Assembly: GCA_007922225.1 (NCBI GenBank)
Contig: ML679970.1
Span: 19,580,290 to 19,644,289 of the forward strand
DNA from: Emydura subglobosa
Taxonomy: Eukaryota > Chordata > Testudines > Chelidae
Length of the DNA: 64,000 nucleotides
Reading direction: 5' to 3'
Shown: one piece after another, positions 42,824 through 53,248 of the stretch
How the letters are laid out: each line of letters begins with the position of its first letter
Numbering within the stretch: position 1 is the first letter of the stretch
Program-made: the position numbers and the translations under genes
Notes under the pieces: generated by a model
Seen by the model: only the letters and a program-made list of their open reading frames with translations
What the model was told of the DNA's origin: nothing
The model's database searches: none

Positions 42824-43117
42824 GCCTGGTCTACCCTTACTGTGAAATTCGTCAGCAGTCGACGGGAGAGACGCAAGCTACTCTACGTAGATTGCATATC
42901 TCCCGTCGACTTCCTAAATTCTAATGACCACAGCATCCCCACTACGCTGTGCCAGCAGGAAACGCCCTTCAGTCGACACAGCGTTACTCTTTTTCCGGGG
43001 GTGGGTTTATAAAGACGATTTCCAGATTGATTGAGCGGGTCTCCACTTGCGCTCAATCAATCCTGAAGAATTGATCTGACGGCGGCGAATTTGCCGCCGT
43101 CCGTGAAGACACCCTAG
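42824..43117. mobile_element. Hairpin-rich MITE, copy A
   Basis: Begins AAGGCCTGGTCTACCCTTAC and ends GTCCGTGAAGACACCCT. Two internal palindromes are exact: ATTGATTGAGCG / CGCTCAATCAAT (43026-43037, 43050-43061) and ACGGCGGC / GCCGCCGT (43079-43086, 43093-43100). It shares TTGCCGCCGTC and GTGAAGACA with the element at 52410-52664. No coding capacity. Confidence 0.75.
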
Positions 43118-44064
43118 ATTTCACAGGTGTCCAAGCTTTTCTGGCTGGATCTCAAACCCAAAATATTCCCCATCCCTGAGATTAACCTTAAGTTTCAGGG
43201 CATGCTTGGTTCTGTACAGAGGTCAGCTATGCATGTGTCTTGGCAGGAAACCTGGGGAGAGAAAGAAGGGGTAGCTGGCTGACAGAGGGGGTTGGGTAAG
43301 GAATCTTCCACCTTCACGGCACCAGTGCCGATGCATTTTTGGTCAGCAGGGACTGACAGTTGTACTAGAGACGGCTGAAATGTTTCACACACAAAGTCTT
43401 TCCACCAGACAAGATGGTTTCATCAAAAAAAAAATATTTTCCGTGGGAACATGTCAATGTTAATGAATTTTTTCCCCCCTCCCATTTTCCAATCGGGAGA
43501 ATCAAAATGAAAATGTCGTTTCAAGTCAACGTTTGAAACAAAGCAACATTTTTCATTTCAAAACGTCAGCTGGAAATGAAAAATGGGGCTTCGATGCCTC
43601 CCATTATTTCGCTTAGATTGAAACTTTTTGGCATTTTTCATTCTGTGAAATTTCCCAATGTTTCAACTTAATGTTCCAAAGCAGAAACTAATTGCAAAGT
43701 AGAGCCCAGTTCTAGTCAACCCCATCAGATGGCTGTTGGATAGTTTGGGTGATCATGGGTTTGTGGGTCACAGCCCAGTCCCAAGTGGCCAGATGTCCAC
43801 ATCACACCCCAAAGCACACCACGGCCGGCACTCATTGGCCTCTTATTGGCAATCTCAGCAGAATGGCCAAACCATGAATGGGCGATGGAGACCGAACTTA
43901 CTCCTCGAAGGGGTCCTGGCAGGGCAGAGGTGAGACATACTGGTGGAGAACCTCCCCTCATGTTGTACCTGCCCTGCAGACGGACAGACTGACTCACTCT
44001 CTGTGGATCTCTCTACTTATAAGGCCCCCTTTACCGTAGATCTGAGCACCTCCCACCCCTCACA

Positions 44065-44390
44065 CAGTACCCCGGTAAGTGCTATTATCCCTATCTTACA
44101 GCTGGGGAACTGAGGAGGCCTGGAGAGAATAAAGGGCATGTCTGCACAAGCACTTACTGCACAGCAAACTGGGGTGTAAAGCTCCAGCGTGTCACGTGTG
44201 GACCCTGCTGGTGTGCACTACGAGTTCCTAGTGTGCGCTGACGTGGTTTGAAACAGTGCTGGTGCACACATGCCCTTCATGACTTGCTCCTGGTCACACA
44301 GGAAATCTGTGGCAGAGAAGGGAACTGAACCCAGGTCTCCCAAGTCCCAGGCTAGCACCCTAACCACTAGGCCATCCTTCCTCTCCAGCA
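44065..44390 (-). repeat. MIR/CORE-type SINE split by an insertion
   Basis: Left part ATTATCCCTATCTTACAGCT with GGGGAACTGAGG (to 44131). Right part GACTTGCTCCTGGTCACACA, AACTGAACCCAGGTCTCCC and ACCACTAGGCCATCCTTCCT (from 44278). The two halves join to a continuous reverse-oriented MIR-type SINE when the insert 44132-44277 is left out. Confidence 0.82.
44132..44277. mobile_element. Inverted-repeat MITE nested in a SINE
   Basis: 146 bp with ends AAGGGCATGTCTGCACAAGC and, on the right in reverse complement, AAGGGCATGTGTGCACCAGC (matches at 18 of 20 positions). No target-site duplication is evident. No coding capacity. Confidence 0.8.
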
Positions 44391-45261
44391 CTTTCTGCTA
44401 ATGCTGGTGCTAAAGTCACTCTGACAGCCAAGCCATTGAAAGGAAGAGTGAGAAAGAGAGAGGGCATGCAGCTGGCATCGCTGCCTTCAGCATTCAGCTC
44501 TACCCCTGGGGTTTTGATGGGACTCTGAGCATGGCGAGGCGGCTGCCTGTCACCTCTCTGACCCATGGATTGATTTCAGATGGGCTCCGGTTATGATGGC
44601 AGCACAAATTTTCATTTCAAAATAAACATCGTCCTCTGTTTGGCTGGGAGACTCAGGGATCAGAGGACACGATCCTATCGGAGGCGTGTTCCCAGCTAGT
44701 GGAGCAGCCCAAGCTTGCTAAGCTGGGAAATTGGTCCCATCCTACACCGGTGATCTTATCAGGGTCTTGCACAGGGGTGGATGAGGACAGCGGGGGAGAG
44801 CGCAAAGCATCTGTCACTGAGTGCTCCCTAACTGAGCCCCAGCACACAGACGTTGCCTCCCTGCTTTGCTGGGGCTTTGTGTTTAACTCACTGATCATTA
44901 GCAGAAGTAAATGAACAATAAAGAATTAAATATTTAATCAGGCTTAAATTCACACAAAGCAATGGAAAAAAAAACAAAACCCACACAAACCCAAAGCAAA
45001 AGGGAGCCGTTAATGACGGTACTAAGACTTGGCTTTGGATTAGTGTGTGTGTGTGGAAGAGCTCCTTCCCCGTCACTTGTAATAGCTAGTGTTACACTTA
45101 TTCTGATTAAGGAGACAAATAAAAGCAAACCTGATTAAATTATATGAAGCTTACACAACTGTATTTGCTTTATTTAATCTGGTTTTTTTCCTCCCTAGAA
45201 ACTTTTAACACTTTGCTTCCCAACCAAACCCACATGCTCTCTCTTGCATTTGGAGTGTAGC

Positions 45262-45500
45262 ATATTGAAAATCACAGAAATTAGAGCTGGAAAAGACCAA
45301 TGCAGAATTATTCCCTGCTGTTTCTTCTCCAGGGCTTTGTTATCTCTAGATTTAAATACGGTTTTCACCCCATCCCTTTGGAAAGGATTCCACTGTCTAA
45401 CAGGTCTCCCTGTGGGGAAAGGTTTCCTGATATTCCCTCTAAGTTTTCATTGATTCAATCTCATCCTTAGTAAGTTCTAACCCCTGGCCACTGAACTTGA
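45262..45500 (-). repeat. CR1 LINE 3' end (aged)
   Basis: Plus strand: AAATCACAGAAATTAGAGCT, GGAAAAGACCA, then GGATTCCACTGTCTAACAGG and TTTCCTGATATTCCCTCTAA, the reverse of a CR1 3' region. Confidence 0.75.
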
Positions 45501-48500
45501 TGCTTTAACTTCTGTCCCCCACGCTAATTAAGGAAGTGACAGCAGACAGAGTATGTTCACAACAAACCAAGTGCCAAAAGCAAAGCGCAGATGGGCCACA
45601 ACGCTCTCTAGGAATTCTAGGTGGGGGGAAGAGGTGGATTCAAATCCTTGCATCTGAATTTGCCCTCACGGTTTGGATCCCAACCCGAAGGGGCCTGTTT
45701 TCTGGTTCCAGCTCAGATGTGAGAACATTTTAAGGTGGCAAAAATCTCCCGACAGCAGCTGGCCTTACATCCAACTCTATGGAGCCACAATCTCCATAAT
45801 GGTCAGATCCAAACCCCAGCCTAAACCTAAATCCAGATCCAGACCCAAGCCTCGCCTCCTAGGCCCTGCTCTAATTTGGAAGTACTAGCTTTGCCCAGTG
45901 AGCTAGTTCACTGGGGCTACCTGAACAGAGAGGAAAGTGGGAAGTTGGCAGGTAGCGCTGACTCTAGGACAGTAACATCTGCTACGTTATCACTGGCTTG
46001 GCTCTGCCACAGCTGGGCCTGAAACAAAGACAGCGAGAGGGCTGGGCCAGGAACCAGGTTGTCGCACTGGGCAGTGAGGAGCGCCAACGGGTAAAGGCAA
46101 TTTTCATATGCAGCTTATAACCCTCCTGAAAATACTCAATTTCTAACAGAAGCAAAGAGATCTTTATCTAGTTATACCTCTATGCTATACACCCGTATGT
46201 ATCTTGTCCACGCTACTGTACATCAGCCAATGAGCTGTCACTGGGCTAACCCTGTGGCTCTGAGCACAGGCCCTTCTGAAGAAAATTCATCTTTTCCAAA
46301 TCTCCCCAGCTCCTCCAGCCCCACTCTGCCCCCCACTTTCCTCCCCATTCCCCTCTTTCACGCACAGGGGGAAGGGCTGTGAAGCCAGACAACAAAGGTT
46401 TTTCTAGGCAACCTGAGTTGATAAATAATCATCATCCTCTGCAAGAGGCAAATAGCGAGGGGCAGAGCCCAGGAATCCCACCATGCTTTCCAGAATTACT
46501 CAGCCAGCCCACGTGTGGCTCCCATAGCTAGCTGAGGCTGGCAACGCCACGTGCAGATTCTTCCTGTAAAGGGAAGGGAACCAGGAGCTCCCTGCTCTTT
46601 AGCCCACACCTAGCACGCAGGAGTTCTTCACTAGAGGCTTCAAGGCCAGGACAGTAGGGCAGGATGGTACATGCCACCAAAGAGCGGTATGAACCACAGT
46701 CTGTCACTGAGAGGGCTACCTTCCAAGTACTCACAGCTCCTTGTGAGCAAGGAGTGCTATCTGGAGCTAGTCAGCGTCACCCCCTCACCTCCAGAGAATA
46801 CACAGTCTCGGCTCATACCCAGCTTCCTCCTACTCCTTCCCCACAGCTGCGCCGCACAGAAAACCCACTTCTCCGCTGGTCCGTTTCCAATGAGAGGCTT
46901 TTATCCACCCTCTGGCCTCTGTGCTTGGAGTCAGGATCTGCCCAGCACAGAGGTTAATGCAGAACTCAGCAGGAAGGGGAAGTGGGGTCTGGACCACTAA
47001 TGACTGGTTAACCTATGGTCATGGAAAGTGTGACTCCCTCAAAAGTACTGCTCTACAGCTTGGTTGGGACTGGCAGCGAAGAGGGAGGCAGAGCCCTCCA
47101 TGAGAGGATCCTCCTTCCATCTAGGCACTTAGATACTCATCACCATAACCTCCGAGCACCTGCCTTCATTAATGGGTTTTATCCTCACCACATCCTGCCA
47201 GCCAGGAACGACACTCAGGTGTCCCAAGTTCAAGATGCAGGCCTCAATCCCCTCCCTCACAAGAATGCCATCTGCCATCTCCAGAGGCATCTGGGTTGGG
47301 GGAACATCCTTCCTGTGTCCGATCTCAGGGGGGCCGAAGGGACAGTGGAGTGGAACTAGTTAGCTTGGGAATGGAGAGCCAGCAGAGGCAGCAACAGAGA
47401 TGGAGGATAGTTATGAAGCTGCAGCCCCCTTATGGATATCAGTAGCAAAGAATTAGCCCCTCCGCACCACAGGCCCAAGCTGAGTAAAGCCCTGGTTACA
47501 ATGGAAAATGAGAGAGGGTCAGGATCTCTCGGTCATCTTCATTTTGTCCTGTGGGACACAGTCTTCCTATCCCGTTGGGATGTCTGTGTGTGACGCCTTA
47601 GTGCTGTGTGGTAACAGTGCTGAGCCCCATGCCATGGCCAGGCCAGGACTGTCTGAGCCTCCTGCAAGCCTATGGGAAGGGAGATCCATGAACACTGAGA
47701 CTCTCTTGTGAAAGCCGGGACAAGTAGCCCCCGCAGTTGGGGGTAGGGATGATAGGGAGCAGAGGAGACAGAACTAACCCCCACCCCACGGAGAAAACAA
47801 GATCACAGCAGCAGCAGCGACCGGCTGGGTTACAATGAAAGCATGTGCATTTGCAGTTGGAAGGGGTTGATACCCTGTAATTAATAACTCTGCATCCTGC
47901 ACCAGGACCGATTACTTCTCCTAAACGTGTTCTGAAGCCTACGTCGACATTAATTACTGTGCCCGGCCAGGAGTTAGGGGAAGCTGAGGTCACCCTGCAC
48001 CACTCCAATCAAGAACAACCTTGGTACTGAGGAAAACGTGAAGCCAATTTATGTGCACTTGCATGCACTAAATGAAGCAGACACTGTGAAGCTGGGAGTG
48101 AAGGGAGAGCTGGTTTGGGGAACAGAGGAGAGAAGGGACAGGATGCTGTTCTGCAGGGAAAAGCCACGGAGCTGGGAAGGTGGATGATGTCGGACAAGTC
48201 TGCTGGAAACGAGCAGCCAGTCATGCATCAAACAAACCCAATTGAATAAATCAAGTGCCGTAGAAAATGACAGCAGCAATGATATTAATGCAAATATTGA
48301 TATTCATGTCAGTGAGCGTGGCAGCCATGCAGTGGTCTCCCTGTGCTCATGCCGACCAGCACGTGGCAAGATGGCATCACGGAGGGACAGGCCGGTGTCC
48401 AGGACCAAGGCAGCCACGCCTGTCTTAGATGGGAAGTGAAGCCCGTGCAATGCAGAGAGCCGCTTGGCTCATGCCAATGGTCTCCAGGGACCCCACATCC

Positions 48501-49064
48501 CAGTTAAAGAGAAGGGCAGATGCAATCTGCTCCACCTAAGGCAGATGAGGTGTGGCCCCAGGCTCTTGCCCAGCTGGCAACATAGGCCGTAGCTGGGTGA
48601 AGCTCAGTCAGTGCAGCCACAGGGGAATAAAGCTGGGTATGAATGATGGCAGTGCGGTCTCAGGCAGGGAAGAGCATCCCTCTCCCCAGGTGGGAGTGGA
48701 AGCTCAGCACCTCCCAGAGGGGAAGCGGGCGGCAAGCACCCAGCCCTAGCAGTGCTATAGCTAGGCTGCAGGGTCGCCCTCCTGGAGACAAGGTGAGGGA
48801 TAAGACGGGGAGGGCAGTGATGGGGGCAGCTGGTGGCTGGGGTATTTGTGGTCCCCCAGAAGGACAGGAACAGCTGAGGCCATGCTTCAGTGCCTGGGAG
48901 AAGCCCGCTGGTGAAACGTAGGATTGCTCTGCGGCTCCGGTGACCTTCCCACTGCAAGGCAGAACGATACCAGCAGCACAAGGGGTAGAGTCCCAGAACC
49001 ACTCGCCATGGAGATGAGCCAGCCCTAGTCAGCTGCACCAACCCCACTCCCTAAGGCCAGCACT

Positions 49065-49470
49065 GGATGCTTCTCTACTGTGTATTTCCTAGTGCTTTGT
49101 CCACGCAGAGCTTCCAGTACCAAGCCAGGGAGCTTCCGCCACCTCCCTCAAAAAACTATTCCACAGCCCAGCAGATCCAGCGATCAGAAAAACGCTCCTG
49201 CAAGTTTCTTACTCATCTTCATCCCATTACTCCTCATTATGCTCCCTCCCCCAAACTGCCACAGACAGCTCCTCTGCTTCCTTGGGGTTTGCCCCTTCAA
49301 CTGCCTCTAGATGGGGCCCCTCCTCCCGTCACCGTTCAGCCTCGCTATGCAGACTTAATTCTTCCAACCTTTCCCCTCTCTGTTGCTCTTCTCTGAATTC
49401 CCTCCCATTTGTCAACATCTTTGTGGCACCAATGTACCCAGAACTGTACTGATTGCCCCAGGCACTGACT
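49065..49470 (-). repeat. CR1 LINE 3' fragment
   Basis: Plus strand: TATTCCACAGCCCAGCAGAT, CTCTGTTGCTCTTCTCTGAA, TTTGTCAACATCTTTGTGGC and CCCAGAACTGTACTGATT, matching the order of a CR1 3' region in reverse. Confidence 0.85.
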
Positions 49471-49527
49471 CCCCCAGAGCTATACAGACAGAGACCGGCT
49501 CCTCTGGGCTCCACGATGAGTCAGGAA

Positions 49528-49870
49528 CATAAGAATTGCTCCAATGGATCAGACCCACCTCCAACAAAAGCGAGTACCAGACGCTTTAGAGCAAGGTGCA
49601 AGAAACATGAAAACGGACAATTGTGGAATTACCAGCGTACAAAGGAAGTTCCTTTCTAACTCCTGTCACTTAACACAATGCTCCATCTGTTCTTAATGGG
49701 GGCTGAGTGCTTTTGAAATCTGGCCCTTAACACCTAACTAATTGCCCTGAAGCCTGGGGGTTTATATTCCTTATAAAGACATTTTGCGCCTATCTAACAT
49801 ACCTGTGGATCTTCTCATTATCTGCATTAACATCTAATCCTGCTTTGAACTCTGTTAATTCTTGCCCTCA
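49528..49870 (-). repeat. CR1 LINE fragment
   Basis: Begins GAACATAAGAATTGCTCCAA and TGGATCAGACCCACC, the widespread sauropsid CR1-type block. It continues AT-rich to about 49870 with decreasing similarity. Confidence 0.65.
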
Positions 49871-50546
49871 GTGACATCTGTGCCAATGAGCTCTGCTGGC
49901 TAATGATGCACCGTGCTAAAAAACACATAGCCCAAGATTGCATTGGCTTCATCTGCTGCCGTACTGCACTGCAGTCCTATAAGCTCTCATCCCTAGGTTA
50001 AGAAGTCACACGGGGCCGTTGTGGAGTAAACCACTCTATCCAAGAAAGGAAACCCCAGCGTAACCCAGCTTCATCTTTGACATCCTGAAGGACCAAGAGA
50101 GAGGTTTCAGAACATTGTACATGCAATCTCCTCAGCTGCTCCTGGCAGGAAAACCCAGCCGTTACTCAGCATGTGAAGTCTGGAAATCCTAAATCTAGAC
50201 TCCAATAGCTCAGTTAGAGGAAACTGCATGGAAAGGTTGCCATAAAGGATGTTTCTTCATGGTCTGCAAAGAAAATGGACTTTTGCCAGTCTCTGCTCAC
50301 TGCAGCATGCTGCAATCCTCTTGGATGGGTGGCCAGAGATATTCCTGGGTCAATAATCTCTCCCCATCCATTGCTAAGACCAGACCTGTGAGATCCCATC
50401 ATTCATTGAAGCTTCCAAGACTTCATCACTAAAAACAAAGGAAGAAGTTGCAATGGGGAACTCTGCAGCAGACAGGCATGAATCACAGATCTCAGAGGCC
50501 GGTGTCCCCAGCATGAAACATCAGAGAGACAGACAGACACACATTA

Positions 50547-50720
<174 letters not shown>

Positions 50721-50864
50721 TTAGGCAATCTTGGGTCTGCAGAAGGTCAGTAGGAGAGATAAAGCTGGGCCCCAGAGCGACCATACTGGTGCCAACAAAA
50801 TACAAGAGCCCCACAAATCCACAGTAGGGGTGGCTGCCCTCTCGCCAGTATCCAGAGGGTCTTA

Positions 50865-51055
50865 AGGCAATTTACAGACATCAGTTAACTCAGCCTCACG
50901 ATAACCTGCCAGGTGAGTCAGTACCATTATCCCCATTTTATACATGGTGAAAGAGACACACAGAGAAGGGATGTGACTTCCCCAGGGTCACACAGAAATC
51001 AGTGGCAGCGCCAGGAATAGAACCCAGGGGTCCTCTCGGCTCTAAACCCCTTTTA
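50865..51055 (-). repeat. MIR/CORE-type SINE
   Basis: Plus strand: CAATTTACAGACATCAGTTA, ATTATCCCCATTTTATACAT, GGGTCACACAGAAATCAGTG and AATAGAACCCAGGGGTCCTC. Reverse orientation. Confidence 0.85.
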
Positions 51056-52409
51056 TGTGCACATACATAGGAACGCTGTAGGCAGCTGTGAAATACACAG
51101 CAGAGATTCTGGAGACTTAAACCACAAGAATGTTCTCATTTCATTCTGACACAAATCATATTACAGAGAAAAACTCAACACAAACCCAGCATCCTGGGAT
51201 AAGAGTATGCACACCCTGAGCTCATACTAGACAGGGAGCGGGGGGGGGGAAATGGTGTCCTGCACCTTTAATGGTACCCATGGGGAAGGCTTTGGGGCTG
51301 GGGGGAATCTCTAGCATTGTAAAAGGGAAAGAGAAAAAAAACACAGAGAAATCAAATTAACAGCACTTTAAAGGGAGCTGGAAGCTAGGCAGAGGGTTGC
51401 AGGCTTGTCAGCCTGATGAGAAAAAACAAACCGTCAGCTTGAAAGGCTCCCTATCTTATCTGTAACTAGAGGGACTAGAAAAGAGAAAAGGCAGGGAAGA
51501 GATTGCGCCTTTTAATTAAAAGCAGATCCTTTTATCTGCCAGCTGTGGAAGAGGAGACGAGATCCCCTCCACCCTCCCCTCTCTCTGTCACTATTGCCAT
51601 CTACATGGATTTTTAGGGGTTTTTTTCTTTCCTTTTTTTTTTATTATCTCGTTTTAGGTGCCCGCTTCTCCCCCAGCCCCTGGGCTGGTTGCAGTTGGCA
51701 GGGTCACGGCCCCAGGCACTGTCTTGCGGCGATAATGGGCAATTAGGTTTTATCGGCAGGATCATAAGAGGCATTCTGTCCAATTTCGCAGCATCCGTCT
51801 GTCACATAATGAGAGACTCAGGGCCCTTTCCAGGCAGGTTTCTCTTCCCTCTTTTGTCCTCCTTTAGACTTTAAAAAAATAAAATCCTTAACCGAAAAAA
51901 TAAATGGTGCTAAAAATAAGTTAACTCCCCTCCCACCACCAAAGTCACTTCACCAACTCCGATCTCCTGTCCCAAGGGGGGCTTAGGGAAGGGGAAGGTC
52001 CCTGGCGATCAGGAGCATGAGGCCCTCAGCACTGGGATGAGAGGGCAGATTTACCTGGCTGTCCTGTGTGCGGTTAGGTAAGAGTGTGCCATACATGAGC
52101 GTGAAGCTTTGCAGGCAGACACGGTGCTCGCAGGGCTGGCGATTGGGGGATATAAAAGAGAAGGGAGCAGGCAGGAAACACTTGTCCAGCAAAGACTCTT
52201 GTGCCATAAAATCAGGATGATGCATTGCAACTGTACTGTGTTGTCACCGTGGTGTGACAATGCGGCAGCCCTGAGTCATATACAGGGGGGTTCCTTGCCC
52301 GACACCGGGATCAATTTTAGCATGACCAGAAGCTGTAAACATACCCATCAAGAGCCAGAACAAGCTATAGCACTCAGGATGGAGACCTGCTGCCTACAAA
52401 CGCACACTA

Positions 52410-52664
52410 AGGGCTTGTCTTCACTTACCTCCGAGATTCGGCGACAGTCGACCGGAGTTACGCAAGCTACGCAAAAAACTTGCGTAACTCCCGTTGACTT
52501 CTCTGCTTCTCTTCTGCGCGCCGTCTCCACTGCACTGCACCACTTGAGAAGGTGGTCTTAACACGTCGATTTCTGGATGGACTGAGCGGGTCTTCACTGA
52601 CCGTTCAGTCAATCCAGAGAAATCGATCTGACGGATTTGCCGCCGTCAGTGAAGACATAGCCTC
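52410..52664. mobile_element. Hairpin-rich MITE, copy B
   Basis: Ends AAGGGCTTGTCTTCACTTAC and (right, reverse complement) TGAGGCTATGTCTTCACTGA. It contains the perfect 13-bp inverted repeat GGAGTTACGCAAG / CTTGCGTAACTCC (52454-52466, 52479-52491) and a longer imperfect palindrome at about 52564-52627. It shares the TGAGCGGGTCT and TTTGCCGCCGTC blocks with copy A at 42824. Confidence 0.8.
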
Positions 52665-53013
52665 AGCAACTATGGGAATGCAGAGGCAGTAGGGGAAAGG
52701 ACCCAACAACACTGCAGAGGACAGGGGCTTTCCGGGGAGTCTCCGCAGAAATAAGCCTGTCCATCTGCATGTGGACACCAATCCATGCCCTGAACTTCTG
52801 GCCTGGGGTTTTTGGCTGCCGGATCATGGATGTCCACGGCACTGCTACCTCCTTCCCCAAACAGTGCGGTGTGAACAGAGACTCTAGGAGCCAACACAAA
52901 AAGGGGCAACCAACCACCCCAGAGGGGGCAGAGCTGGCAAGCAAGGTAAAGGGGCTAACGGGTGGGAACCGGCTGAAGCCAGGAAGGTGCGGGGAGAGCA
53001 GAGACAGACTCAC

Positions 53014-53248
53014 CCTCTTTGCACTCCAAGGCCACGCGGGATTCCAGGTTGTCCATCTGCAGCTGCAGGCGTTTCAGGGTGCGGTCGGCGTCCCGGGACT
53101 TGCGCTTGTAGGCGATGAGGACGATGATGATGATGAGCAGGAGAAGGCCGCCCCCGCCGCCAATCCCGATGATGGCGGGCAGTGTCAGGAGGCTGTCTGA
53201 GTAGATCTGCAGCGTCCCCGGGGAGAATTCAAACCCTCCAGCCTTGAT
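53014..53248 (-). CDS. PLXNA1: PLXNA1 exon: transmembrane helix and juxtamembrane coiled coil
   Basis: 235 nt encoding fragment residues 353-431. It runs from [13 protein letters not shown] (end of IPT4), through a short stalk, to a helix built of a Gly run, a Leu run and an Ile run (about residues 377-398). It then crosses into the cytoplasm at the stop-transfer cluster AYKRKSRD and into the heptad-like stretch [20 protein letters not shown]. In plexins this juxtamembrane helix takes part in dimer-driven GAP activation. The acceptor is TGGCTCAG and the donor GTGAGT. The last base (G) begins an Ala codon completed in the next exon. On the plus strand the Ile codons appear as a short GAT-type repeat at 53120-53140. 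Confidence 0.96.

Noticed and set aside
45780..45860. Telomere-like or CCTAAA-type short repeats
   Set aside because: Only a few loosely related CCTAAAYC/CCAGATCC units without a regular array.
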